Positions 1 through 9,243 of a stretch of 64,000 nt of DNA are shown one piece after another; position 1 is the first letter of the stretch; every line of letters begins with the position of its first letter. The notes under the pieces were generated by a model that ran no database searches, had not been told where the DNA came from, and was given only the letters and a program-made list of their open reading frames with translations. The stretch spans positions 45,026 through 109,025 of the forward strand of contig CAZPHQ010000006.1 in NCBI GenBank assembly GCA_964586675.1, in the 5' to 3' direction. The position numbers were made by a program, and so were the translations under genes. The DNA comes from JADLGH01 sp964586675. Lineage in GTDB: Bacteria > Desulfobacterota_D > UBA1144 > Nemesobacterales > UBA2774.

Positions 1-2
1 AC

Positions 3-137
3 AAGTGTTTTCATGTCGAAGTGAAACTCGGCAGAAGGGCCATCGGAAAGGGGATCGGCAGCAACAAAAAGCAAGCCGAGCAGGCGGCTGCGAAAGAGGG
101 GCTCGAAGAGGTCGAGCTCAGTATGAAACAGGCCTGA
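3..137 (+). CDS. rnc: Ribonuclease III, C-terminal end (partial)
   Basis: This is the last 44 codons of a gene that begins outside the window, read in the frame starting at base 3 and ending with TGA at 135-137. The residues form the second half of a double-stranded RNA-binding domain: a VEVKLG strand, the basic loop GIGSNKKQAEQ and the final helix AAAKEGL. That is the C-terminal end of RNase III, which processes rRNA and mRNA in the cytoplasm. The order (strand, GxGxSKKxAEQxAA, helix) is diagnostic for the dsRBD family, but the catalytic domain is not visible, so another dsRBD protein cannot be fully excluded. It converges on the ntrC-like gene, with only 10 bases between the two stop codons. 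Confidence 0.8.
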   Translation, partial: KCFHVEVKLGRRAIGKGIGSNKKQAEQAAAKEGLEEVELSMKQA

Positions 138-147
138 ATCTTTTGCC

Positions 148-1584
148 CTAATCCTCTTCCTCGGCGTTGAGCCCGAGCTCTTCTATTTTCTTCGAAAGCG
201 TATTCCTGTTTATTCCCAGCACCTGAGCGGCTTTTTTCTTGTTGCCTTTGGTGACGAGAAGGACGGATTTTATGAGCGGCCTTTCTATCTTCTTGAGTAT
301 GATGTCGTAAACCGAGCCCTCGGCCTCGGCGCTCGCCGGCCCGAGAAGATATTTCACCTCGCCCGATATTATCTCGGAGAGGGTTTCGTCTTCGCGCCTT
401 CCGCTGTCTTCCATGTGGGGCGCGGCGACGAGGAGCGTGTCTTTCGTTATGACGCTGTCTGACGTGAGTATGAGGACTCGCTTGATCATGTTTTCGAGCT
501 CCCTCACGTTGCCGGGCCAGTTGTAGCCCTTCACCATATCCTTCGCTTCGTCCGAAAGCGTTCTCGTGCCGACCCTGAGCTCTTTCGAATACTTGTTCAG
601 GAAATGCTCGATGAGGGGTATGACGTCTTCGAGCCTTTTTCGTAGGGGCGGGATTTTTATCGTTATCGCGTTCAGCCTGTAGAAGAGGTCTTCCCTGAAC
701 CTCCCTTCGGCGACTTCCTTTTCGAGGTCCTTGTTCGTCGAAGCGATTATCCTCACGTCGACGGGCGTCGGCCTTTCGCTCCCGAGGCGGTAGAACTTTC
801 TCTCCTCTAAAATGCGGAGGAGCTTCGTCTGAAGCTCAGGGGGCATATCGCCTATTTCGTCCAAGTGAAGCGTTCCCCTGTGCGCCTCTTCGAAGCGTCC
901 CTGCTTCGAGAGCGCGGCGCCTGTGAACGCGCCCTTCTCATATCCGAAGAGCTCGCTTTCGAGGAGGTCTTTCGGTATCGCCGCTATGTTTACGGATACG
1001 AGCCTCTCGTCGCGCCGGGTGCTGTTGGAATGCACCGCCTTCGTGACGAGCTCCTTACCCGTGCCGCTCTCGCCGATGATGAGGACCGTGATGTCTCTTT
1101 CGGCCACCCTGCCTATCATCTTGTATATGTTGAGCATGGCCTGCGACTTGCCGACTATGTCCTGAAGGGAATCGGTTTCCCCGGTTTCGTGCTTCAGGAA
1201 TTCGAGCTTCTTCGAATTCTCGTAGCTTTCTATGGCGCGCTGGACTGTAATTCTGACCTCGTCGAGGTCGAAGGGCTTGGCTATATAATCGTATGCCCCC
1301 TGCTTCATGGCGTCTATGGCGTTCTTGACCGTGTTCTGCGCCGTTATGATGATCACCGGGGGGTCTATATTCCGCCCCCTGAGCTCATTGAGGACGTCGA
1401 ACCCTGTCATGTCGGGCATGGTTATGTCCAGAATGATGGAGGAGAAGAGCCCGGAGGACGCCGTGTCGATTGCCTGGCCTCCGTTTTCGGCGTACTGGAC
1501 CTCGAAGCCCGCCTTTTCGAGGCACTTCCCCAGCACCCATCTTATGCTCTCTTCGTCGTCCGCTACGAGTATCTTCTTTTTCAT
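148..1584 (-). CDS. ntrC: NtrC-family sigma-54-dependent response regulator
   Basis: Complete 478-residue bacterial enhancer-binding protein. The receiver domain (about 1-120) has the acidic pair D9/D10, phospho-acceptor D53 in the ILDITMPD context and K103 in IAKPF. The AAA+ domain has Walker A GESGTGKE (171-178) and the sigma-54 contact loop GAFTGA (218-223). The C-terminus has a Fis-type helix-turn-helix (KKAAQVLGINRNTLSKKI). It would be phosphorylated by the kinase encoded immediately upstream and then activate RNA polymerase-sigma-54. Gene order and kinase type match the nitrogen regulatory pair, so NtrC (GlnG) is the best name. No nitrogen gene is adjacent to prove it. The start ATG lies 81 bases after the stop of the kinase gene. 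Confidence 0.9.
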   Translation of the reverse strand: MKKKILVADDEESIRWVLGKCLEKAGFEVQYAENGGQAIDTASSGLFSSIILDITMPDMTGFDVLNELRGRNIDPPVIIITAQNTVKNAIDAMKQGAYDYIAKPFDLDEVRITVQRAIESYENSKKLEFLKHETGETDSLQDIVGKSQAMLNIYKMIGRVAERDITVLIIGESGTGKELVTKAVHSNSTRRDERLVSVNIAAIPKDLLESELFGYEKGAFTGAALSKQGRFEEAHRGTLHLDEIGDMPPELQTKLLRILEERKFYRLGSERPTPVDVRIIASTNKDLEKEVAEGRFREDLFYRLNAITIKIPPLRKRLEDVIPLIEHFLNKYSKELRVGTRTLSDEAKDMVKGYNWPGNVRELENMIKRVLILTSDSVITKDTLLVAAPHMEDSGRREDETLSEIISGEVKYLLGPASAEAEGSVYDIILKKIERPLIKSVLLVTKGNKKKAAQVLGINRNTLSKKIEELGLNAEEED

Positions 1585-1665
1585 GACATCGAGTTCCGGC
1601 TATGGTTGTTAGGGCGCGTTTGCGCGCACGTATTTAATCATAACCGCAATCCGCAGCATTTGGCA

Positions 1666-2721
1666 TCAGCTTCCGGAAATCGGGAGAAAGACCTTGAACG
1701 CCGTCCCTTCGCCCGGCTGGCTGTCGACTATTATCGCGCCGCCGTGCTTGGCGATAATCTGGTAGACGAGGAAGAGACCGAGCCCCGAGCCCTCTTTCTT
1801 CGTCGTGTAGAACGGGCTGAAAATCTTTTCCGCGGCGTGCTTTTCTATGCCCCCGCCGCTGTCCCTGATTTCGACGGACAGCGTCTTCTGGCCTTTGAGG
1901 TGCTCGGTCATCCACTTGGTCGAAATATCGATGCGGCCCCTTTCTCCGACGGCTTCGTACGCGTTCTTTATGAGGTTCAGAAAAACCTGCTTTAAGGAGT
2001 TCCTGTCGCCCTGTATCGGTGGAAGGGTTACGTCGTAGTTCTGCCGTACCTGCACCCCTTCTCTCGATCTCGGGCTGGATTCAAGGTAGACGATCTCCAT
2101 GAGTATCTCGTGTATGTCGACAGGGATGAATATGTCCTTCGCGAAGGGCTCGAGCTGCTTAAGCGTGTCGAGGAGCTCCTTCAGCCTGTCGGCCTCCCTT
2201 ATAATCAACTCAGCGCACTTGATCGTTTCCCTGTTGTCGCTGTCCTCGGCTATGAGCTGCGCCGCGCCCCTTATTCCGCTGAGCGGATTTTTGAGCTCGT
2301 GGGCGAGGCCGAGAATAAGATGCTCGAACTTGAACGCGGATATTTCCTGGGTGCTCTTACTGCTGAGGAACTTGCTTCCGGAGAGGTCTTTCATCTGAAG
2401 GATGACGCCCTTAAGCTCGCCGCTCAGCGCGAAGAGAGGGGTGGCAACGGGCTGGATCGCGATCCTCTCGCCGCCTCTCAGCGCGGGGTTTATCTCGTCG
2501 CCGAATATCGTGCGGGATTCCTCCATGGCCATCATGGCCAATTCCTCTATCTCGACCGGCATGAATGTGCTGGAGCGTTTGCCGTAGGCTTTTTCCCTCG
2601 AAATTCTGAAGGTGCTCTCGGCGAAGTCGTTCATTTCGAGGACGGTGAAGTCTTTGTCCACTATGACTATGGATTCGGGAAGTGTGTCGAATAATTCCTT
2701 GTGGCTGACCTTCTTTCTCAT
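1666..2721 (-). CDS. ntrB: NtrB-like sensor histidine kinase
   Basis: 351-residue soluble kinase starting at ATG 2721. The open frame continues upstream, but that part is only antisense to the homoserine dehydrogenase gene and does not look like protein. An N-terminal PAS domain (about 8-120, TLPESIVIVDKDFTVLEMN) is followed by a HisKA dimerisation helix with the H-box AHELKNPLSGIRGAAQL (phospho-accepting His about 141). This is almost the exact NtrB/GlnL signature. An HATPase domain follows, with N box (NLIKNAYEA), G1 (DSGGGI) and G2 (GSGLGLF). There is no membrane segment, as expected for NtrB, which senses nitrogen status through PII in the cytoplasm. It forms an operon with ntrC downstream. 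Confidence 0.88.
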   Translation of the reverse strand: MRKKVSHKELFDTLPESIVIVDKDFTVLEMNDFAESTFRISREKAYGKRSSTFMPVEIEELAMMAMEESRTIFGDEINPALRGGERIAIQPVATPLFALSGELKGVILQMKDLSGSKFLSSKSTQEISAFKFEHLILGLAHELKNPLSGIRGAAQLIAEDSDNRETIKCAELIIREADRLKELLDTLKQLEPFAKDIFIPVDIHEILMEIVYLESSPRSREGVQVRQNYDVTLPPIQGDRNSLKQVFLNLIKNAYEAVGERGRIDISTKWMTEHLKGQKTLSVEIRDSGGGIEKHAAEKIFSPFYTTKKEGSGLGLFLVYQIIAKHGGAIIVDSQPGEGTAFKVFLPISGS

Positions 2722-2807
2722 GGATGCGCCGCCCCGCTGCCTCTCTCGCCGGATTACGTCCAGGTACTCTATTTTCCGTCCCCGCTCAACGGCGCGCCGG
2801 ACCGGCG

Positions 2808-4109
2808 TTAAAGGTCCTCTATGCGTATGAACATCGTCCCCGGCCTTATGCGCGAAAGCCTTCCTATCTGCCTGAGCGCCTTGAGGAGGTCCTTCTCCCT
2901 GGCTTCGTGCGTCATAATAACGACGGGCACGTCGCCGCCGCCGTGGTGCCTTCCTTTCTGAATGACGGATTCGATGCTTATGCCGTTGTCGCCGAGCCCG
3001 CCGGTTATCTTGCCCAGAACCCCGGGCCTGTCCTCGGCCTGAAACCTGATATAGTACTTGTTCATGGTGTCGCTCATCTTTATGAGCGGCCACGAGCCCT
3101 TTTCGGCGTAGAGCCGCGGCGGGGAGAGGTGAGCGTTTCCGAGGGAGAGATGTTTTGCGATCTGAAGCGCGTCGCTCACGACGGCGCTGGCTGTCGGCAT
3201 CATGCCCGCGCCCTTGCCGTAGAGCATGGCTGGGCCGAGCGCGTCGCCGACAAGGTATATCGCGTTGAACGCGCCGGAGACGTCGGCGAGCTGGGTCTCC
3301 TTCTTTACGAGCGCCGGGTATACGCCGGCCTCGAGCCCTTTATCCAGCGCCTTGGCGATGGCGAGGAGCTTTATTTTGTATCCGAGCTCGTCGGCGAAGG
3401 AGATGTCGAGCGATGTGATGTTCCTTATGCCCTCGACGTGAATCTTCCCGAAGTCGATGAACCTTCCGAAGGCGAGCATTATGAGAATCGAGAGCTTGTG
3501 CGCGGCGTCTACGCCGTCTACGTCGAAGCTGGGATCGGCCTCGGCGTAGCCTTCCTCCTGGGCTTCCTTGAGGACGTCGCCGAATTCGGAGCCCTCGTCC
3601 GTCATCCTCGAAAGTATGTAGTTCGAAGTGCCGTTTATTATGCCGTGTATGGAGAGTATGTTGTTCGCGGCGAAGCTTTCCTGCGTGGATTTGATTATCG
3701 GTATACCGCCGCCCACGCTGGCCTCGAACCCTACCTCGACGCCGTTTTCGGCGGCCTTGCCGAATATCTCTTTACCGTAATGAGCCAGGAGCGCCTTGTT
3801 GGCCGTTACGACGTGTTTTTTCTTTTCGAGGGCGGAGAGGACGAGGTCTTTGGCGATAGTCGTCCCGCCTATGAGCTCGATGATTATGTCTATCGATGGG
3901 TCGCCAATAAGCTCCCCGGCGTCTTGGGTTATCTTGCCTCTGGGTATCCTGACCGGCCTTTTTCTATCGGGGTCGATGTCGGCAATTTTCCTGAGCTCGA
4001 GGGTTATACCCGTCCTCTTCTTTATGATTTCCTTATTTTCGTCGAGGATCTTTATAACACCGCATCCGACTGTGCCTGCGCCGATGAGGCCGACGTTTAC
4101 AACGCTCAT
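2808..4109 (-). CDS. hom: Homoserine dehydrogenase
   Basis: 433 residues. It catalyses NAD(P)H-dependent reduction of aspartate semialdehyde to homoserine, the branch point to threonine and methionine. The N-terminus has the Rossmann motif GLIGAGTVGCGV. The central part holds the catalytic region, with the KKHVVTANKALLA and GVEVGFEASVGGGIPII motifs. The C-terminal 85 residues are an ACT domain (RFQAEDRPGVLGKITGGLGDNGISIE) of the sort that gives threonine feedback. Length and order match monofunctional Hom proteins with an ACT tail. It lies upstream of ntrB-ntrC on the same strand with 86 bases between, so cotranscription is possible. Confidence 0.95.
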   Translation of the reverse strand: MSVVNVGLIGAGTVGCGVIKILDENKEIIKKRTGITLELRKIADIDPDRKRPVRIPRGKITQDAGELIGDPSIDIIIELIGGTTIAKDLVLSALEKKKHVVTANKALLAHYGKEIFGKAAENGVEVGFEASVGGGIPIIKSTQESFAANNILSIHGIINGTSNYILSRMTDEGSEFGDVLKEAQEEGYAEADPSFDVDGVDAAHKLSILIMLAFGRFIDFGKIHVEGIRNITSLDISFADELGYKIKLLAIAKALDKGLEAGVYPALVKKETQLADVSGAFNAIYLVGDALGPAMLYGKGAGMMPTASAVVSDALQIAKHLSLGNAHLSPPRLYAEKGSWPLIKMSDTMNKYYIRFQAEDRPGVLGKITGGLGDNGISIESVIQKGRHHGGGDVPVVIMTHEAREKDLLKALRQIGRLSRIRPGTMFIRIEDL

Positions 4110-4168
4110 GAAACGCTCTCCTTATTATGTCCCTTGGGCTTCAGGCCAGAAATTATACATTATTATAT

Positions 4169-4197
4169 TTGACTTTAAACGAACCGGCGCTTAAATT
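4169..4197 (+). promoter_or_regulatory. Sigma-70 promoter for tRNA-Ala
   Basis: A TTGACT -35 element (4169-4174), 17 bases, then TAAATT (4192-4197). Transcription would start about 4203, just before the tRNA at 4211. The spacing is ideal. The -10 box matches the consensus at four of six positions. Confidence 0.5.
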
Positions 4198-4210
4198 ATT
4201 ACCGTTCCAC

Positions 4211-4286
4211 GGGGCCGTAGCTCAGCTGGGAGAGCGCATGAATGGCATTCATGAGGTCGAGGGTTCGATCCCCTTCAGCTCCACCA
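4211..4286 (+). tRNA. tRNA-Ala (anticodon GGC)
   Basis: A 76-base cloverleaf with encoded CCA. The anticodon stem CATGA/TCATG encloses the loop ATGGCAT, giving anticodon GGC. The T arm is GAGGG TTCGATC CCCTT. The acceptor stem has the G3:U70 pair that identifies alanine tRNAs. One oddity is that position 67 is A, giving a C6:A67 mismatch. The partial copy at 4363-4392 has G there and would pair normally. Confidence 0.9.
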
Positions 4287-4309
4287 ATAAAATCAACGGG
4301 CTGCATAGG

Positions 4310-4346
4310 GGACGAGGCCTTCTTGGTCTCGTCCTTGCCTGTTTTT
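4310..4346 (+). terminator. Hairpin terminator after tRNA-Ala
   Basis: A 10-bp stem (GGACGAGGCC with GGTCTCGTCC, one G-U pair) around a TTCTT loop, followed a few bases later by TTTTT at 4342-4346. The position just after the tRNA fits a transcription end. The gap between the stem and the T run weakens it. Confidence 0.5.
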
Positions 4347-4352
4347 AAGCCT

Positions 4353-4362
4353 NNNNNNNNNN
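4353..4362. other. Assembly gap (10 N)
   Basis: Ten ambiguous bases between a complete tRNA-Ala and the 3' part of a near-identical one. Ten N is a common scaffolding filler, so the true gap length is unknown. It must hide at least the first ~45 bases of the second tRNA. Confidence 0.95.
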
Positions 4363-4392
4363 TCGAGGGTTCGATCCCCTTCGGCTCCACCA
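4363..4392 (+). tRNA. tRNA-Ala, 3' part (5' part lost in gap)
   Basis: The T arm and acceptor strand (CGGCTCC ACCA) repeat the last 30 bases of the tRNA-Ala at 4211, with one change (G instead of A at position 67). The U70 of the alanine identity pair is kept, so a second tRNA-Ala is likely. The anticodon is in the unsequenced gap. Confidence 0.65.
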
Positions 4393-4487
4393 GTAACTTA
4401 TCTATACTGCCAGACTTCTGCATTTTATTATTCTTCACTATTCGATTAGAATTGTTGTTATAGAGAATCCGGGCAGACACTATCGAC

Positions 4488-5120
4488 ATGGAAAGAGCGG
4501 TAAAGCATATTGAGTCAAGGGTAAAAGACAAGCAACTTATAGAAGTCCGCAGAATGGAGATAGTGAAGGCTGCGGTAGAGCTCTTTGTTCGAAAGGGCTT
4601 TCACAGAACTACTGTGCGGGAAATCGCGCAAAAGTTCGGAATGAGCATAGGAACATTGTATGAATATATTAGAACCAAGGAAGATATTCTCTACCTTGTC
4701 ATCGATTATATTCATTCAAGTGTCAGCGAGAGGGTAAGGCCTTCGCTCAAAATTAATGGCACTGCCAGAGAGAGACTGGAAAACGCTATCAGGTCTTACT
4801 ATGCAATTATCGACGAAATGCAGGACTATGTAATATTTCTTTATCAGGAAACAAAATCCCTGTCGCATAATGCAAGAAAGTACATATTCAAATCCGAGGA
4901 AGAAATGACATCGATATTCGAGGAAATCATTCTCCAGGGTATCGAGGATGAAACATTTTCCATCAGCAAGAAAGACGTCAAATTTCTGGCCAACGAAATC
5001 ATGGTTACCGGACAAATGTGGGCTTTCAGGCGCTGGATAGTGCAAAAAAACTACACCCTCGAGAGATTTATAGAGTTAAAAAGCGCCCTGGTCATAAAGG
5101 AGCTGGCCTCTCGTAATTAA
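4488..5120 (+). CDS. TetR-family transcriptional regulator
   Basis: 210 residues. The N-terminal helix-turn-helix (about 20-68) is typical TetR: a VKAAVELFVRKGFHRTTVREIAQKFGMS stretch, then a GTLYEYIRTKEDILYLV helix. The C-terminal half (about 85-205) resembles the ligand-binding domain of FadR-like TetR repressors that respond to acyl-CoA. It sits upstream of an acetoacetate-decarboxylase-like gene and an acyl-CoA mutase operon on the same strand, so it probably controls them. Two half-symmetric operator candidates lie at 5227-5240 and 5405-5418. The ligand is inferred, not shown. It is AT-richer than the genes on its left. Confidence 0.88.
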   Translation: MERAVKHIESRVKDKQLIEVRRMEIVKAAVELFVRKGFHRTTVREIAQKFGMSIGTLYEYIRTKEDILYLVIDYIHSSVSERVRPSLKINGTARERLENAIRSYYAIIDEMQDYVIFLYQETKSLSHNARKYIFKSEEEMTSIFEEIILQGIEDETFSISKKDVKFLANEIMVTGQMWAFRRWIVQKNYTLERFIELKSALVIKELASRN

Positions 5121-5226
5121 CATCCCGATCTGTGCTCCGTTTTAATCTCACAGCTGAAATAATTTTCGCTTTACACAAATTATGCGGGGGAATGGATAGA
5201 TTATTGACTCTTTACGCATAATCGAG

Positions 5227-5240
5227 TGATCGTTCGGTCA
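5227..5240. promoter_or_regulatory. Candidate TetR operator 1
   Basis: TGATCGTTCGGTCA is a 14-base imperfect palindrome of form TGAnCGnnCGnTCA (five of seven pairs), like known TetR-family sites. It lies between the TetR gene and its putative target. The site at 5405 has the same outer bases. Confidence 0.4.
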
Positions 5241-5366
5241 GCATCTGTGGAATAAGAATTATAGAGTTTCTCCATAGCCCGATATCCAGGTACGCCGCCC
5301 ATATTATATAATCGACTGTAAATACTGTATTATTCTAAAACGTTTCAAATTGTCGCCGAAAAAAGC

Positions 5367-5396
5367 TTGACATGCAGAACGGAAATATATTAAGAT
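5367..5396 (+). promoter_or_regulatory. Sigma-70 promoter of the decarboxylase-like gene
   Basis: TTGACA (5367-5372), 18 bases, TAAGAT (5391-5396). The predicted start near 5403 would place operator candidate 2 directly over the transcription start, as in a repressor-controlled promoter. Confidence 0.55.
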
Positions 5397-5404
5397 GCAT
5401 ATAC

Positions 5405-5418
5405 TGAACAAGCGCTCA
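5405..5418. promoter_or_regulatory. Candidate TetR operator 2
   Basis: TGAACAAGCGCTCA shares the pattern TGAnCnnnnGnTCA with the element at 5227-5240 and lies right after the -10 box of the promoter at 5367. The pairing suggests a binding site of the adjacent TetR protein. Confidence 0.4.
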
Positions 5419-5462
5419 GTCGCCGAGTGCCGGTTGAGAATAACACAAGGAGGGTTAGTAAC

Positions 5463-6447
5463 ATGGGATTGCAAGCCAATGAATACAGTAACCCTTGGTT
5501 GAGCGATGGGGAGGTGCCGCCTCTGCCGCTCGATAGAGATCGAATTCACATTATTAGTCAGGGTGTCGCGGACCCGCAGTATGATTACGATGTCATTCCC
5601 CTTACGTACATACACGGAAAGCCGCTGGATGGCATTCGTAATCCGGGCCGACATCGAAGCCATGAAGGCCGTCGTGCCGGATCCGATCAAGGTGGAAGAC
5701 GATGTAATAGAGTTCTGGTACGTGATACACCGGAATACCATGATCGGACCGTATATGGAGATGGGCGTAACTTTCGCCGCTTCCCTGGAAGCGAAAGATG
5801 GTAAAAAATATCTGGGCGGATACTATCCGTACATGTACCTTTCAAACGATTCGGGTATATCTGCGGGAAGAGAGCCGTTCGGGTTTCCAAAGAAGGCTGC
5901 ATATATCGCTGCGTACGAGCATGGAATCAATGGTAACTATTTTAATATGCTCATGGAAAGACGCGGTTATATTCTTCACACTGCCAATGGCCGTTATTCC
6001 GATAGATCCCTCTCGGCGAGACCGGCATTTTACGGTAAAACCGACTGGGGTCGTATGAACTACCGAATTACTACGTCCCCGGATGTCTCGAACAGCATTC
6101 ATGAAGTCACTTATCTTCCGTCCGATCTCCCTCCGGGTTTCGGTACCGGTCACCGCTTTATGATGGACGCTTCAAGCATCCGTACCGCAACCGGCGCCGA
6201 TGTTCGTTCCTGGTTTATGCAAGGGACGCCTTTTGATTATATGGGCGGCCAGATACCGGCTACGGAAGTTGTAGGGCTCATCAGCTTTACCTTTAACCTG
6301 ATAATCCCGGGAGCTCAGACTATATGGTCGAGGAAGGTTGAAAGGGAGGAGAAGGATTTCGGTCAGATTCTTTATTCGACTCCCTTCAAGTATACGATGC
6401 GTCACCGCTTCCTCCTCCCGCAATACAGTCAGGGAGGGATGTTGTGA
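5463..6447 (+). CDS. Acetoacetate decarboxylase-family protein, frameshifted
   Basis: The gene starts at ATG 5463 behind a strong ribosome site (AAGGAGGG, 5447-5454). The first ~50 codons read in one frame (MGLQANEYSNPW to YDYDVIPLTY). From about 5600-5630 the protein continues in the +1 frame (MAFVIRADIEAMKAVVPDP) to TGA 6447. The long part has the acetoacetate decarboxylase fold signatures, including the GFPKK segment that carries the Schiff-base lysine and the GGYYPYMYL strand. A one-base insertion explains the shift, either a sequencing error or a fresh mutation. The reaction on this branch is unknown; many ADC-like proteins act as aldolase-dehydratases. It sits between the TetR gene and the mutase operon. 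Confidence 0.75.
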
Positions 6448-6517
6448 CAGGACGTGGGGATGTTTTGAGCTTTATTACGGATTGCTTGCCGTAAGCCCAT
6501 TGCCGGATTGCTTCGAG

Positions 6518-6560
6518 TTCCTGTCCTGTAGCGTTCCCAGGGGCTGCTGCAGGACAGGAA
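6518..6560. repeat. Inverted repeat in the 380-base gap before the mutase
   Basis: Perfect 11-bp arms (TTCCTGTCCTG / CAGGACAGGAA) with a 21-base loop. No T run follows, so it is not a standard terminator. It could be an RNA hairpin or a processing site between the decarboxylase-like gene and the mutase. The rest of 6448-6827 holds only two copies of TTGCTTTGA (about 6740 and 6765) and no gene. Confidence 0.6.
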
Positions 6561-6827
6561 TTAATGTGGGTCGGGGTCGCGAATATTACGAAAGTAGAAC
6601 GAAAGAAATGTTTCGCGGACATGAAAGTTAAGTTCAAGATGCATTTTCTGCGTACGGGATTATCCTCGAAGATGACGGCGTAATCCGGCCTGAGATAATT
6701 CCGACGGGTTTTCGTATTAATCCGGCAATTAAATCAAAATTGCTTTGAAATAAACTGACAAAATGTTGCTTTGAGTCGCGATTATGCGATTGACAGATGA
6801 GTTTAACATTTATATGGAGAGGTATTT

Positions 6828-8495
<1,668 letters not shown>

Positions 8496-8525
8496 ACGGA
8501 ATATACATCGATACGAGGGAGCGTC

Positions 8526-8936
8526 ATGAAGAATGAGAGAGCCGTGAGAATTCTTATTGGAAAAGTCGGGCTCGATGGTCACGACAGGGGGGTTAAGATA
8601 ATTTCGAGGGCCTTAAGGGACGCCGGATACGAGGTGATTTATACAGGGCTCCACAACTCTCCTCAGGTGGTTGCGGAAGCGGTTGTTCAGGAGGATGTCG
8701 ATGCGGTCGGGATAAGTATTCTTTCCGGTGCGCACAACTACGTATTCCCGGAGCTGATAAGGCTCTTTAAGGAGAAAGGGATCGACGACGTAACGTTATT
8801 CGGGGGCGGCATAGTGCCAAAGGAAGATATCGAGCGTCTCAAGGAGAAAGGCGTCAAAACAATATTCGAACCCGGCTCTTCGACGGATGAAATCGTCAGA
8901 TGGGTGAGAGACAATGTGACGGTCAGGGGATTATGA
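8526..8936 (+). CDS. icmB: B12-binding small subunit of the acyl-CoA mutase
   Basis: 136 residues, a free-standing cobalamin-binding domain. The base-off/His-on motif DxHxxG is present as DGHDRG (17-22), with H19 as the lower cobalt ligand. SILSGAH and the GGGIVP loop wrap the nucleotide tail. A good ribosome site (GAGGGAG) precedes the ATG. It would pair with the large subunit just upstream to form the active AdoCbl enzyme. The reactivating GTPase (MeaB type), often nearby, is not in the window. Confidence 0.9.
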   Translation: MKNERAVRILIGKVGLDGHDRGVKIISRALRDAGYEVIYTGLHNSPQVVAEAVVQEDVDAVGISILSGAHNYVFPELIRLFKEKGIDDVTLFGGGIVPKEDIERLKEKGVKTIFEPGSSTDEIVRWVRDNVTVRGL

Positions 8937-8985
8937 CCGCATTCGCCGGCGCAGTCGGGAGTACGCGCCTTACGAATTTCTATCG

Positions 8986-9065
8986 TTACTTCGCTATGTT
9001 CCTCTTTATAAGCTGATACTGCCGGTTCTGCCTTCTTGCCGGAAGCGGCTTCGAAACGGGAACGG
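8986..9065 (-). pseudogene. Remnant of the 3' end of a CesA-like glycosyltransferase gene
   Basis: Read on the minus strand, about 25 codons ending in TAA give VPVSKPLPARR then Q-rich residues and IKRNIAK. This matches the C-terminus of the intact glycosyltransferase at 13902-15818 (PKPLPARR...IKRNITK) almost residue for residue, with DNA identity extending into the bases after the stop. No more of the gene is present upstream. It is the tail of a duplicated or rearranged copy. The rest of the 307-base gap 8937-9243 shows no gene. Confidence 0.8.
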
Positions 9066-9243
9066 CTTTATTCGTTTGCAGCAACTCCAGTTCAATATTC
9101 CTACCTCGAAATAATGATATTAAAAGAGGTTTTATCGAGTACACTAGATTCTAACGGCATGTGGGTTCCGGACAGATAGCGCCCGATCCCGATTACTCCT
9201 TATGACGGGACGGAAGCGGAGGCGGTCGTAAGAATTTTAATTT

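Noticed and set aside
6790..6816. TTGACA ... TATATG as a promoter for the mutase gene
   Set aside because: The spacer is only 15 bases, and the predicted start would fall at or after the ribosome site, leaving no proper leader before ATG 6828.
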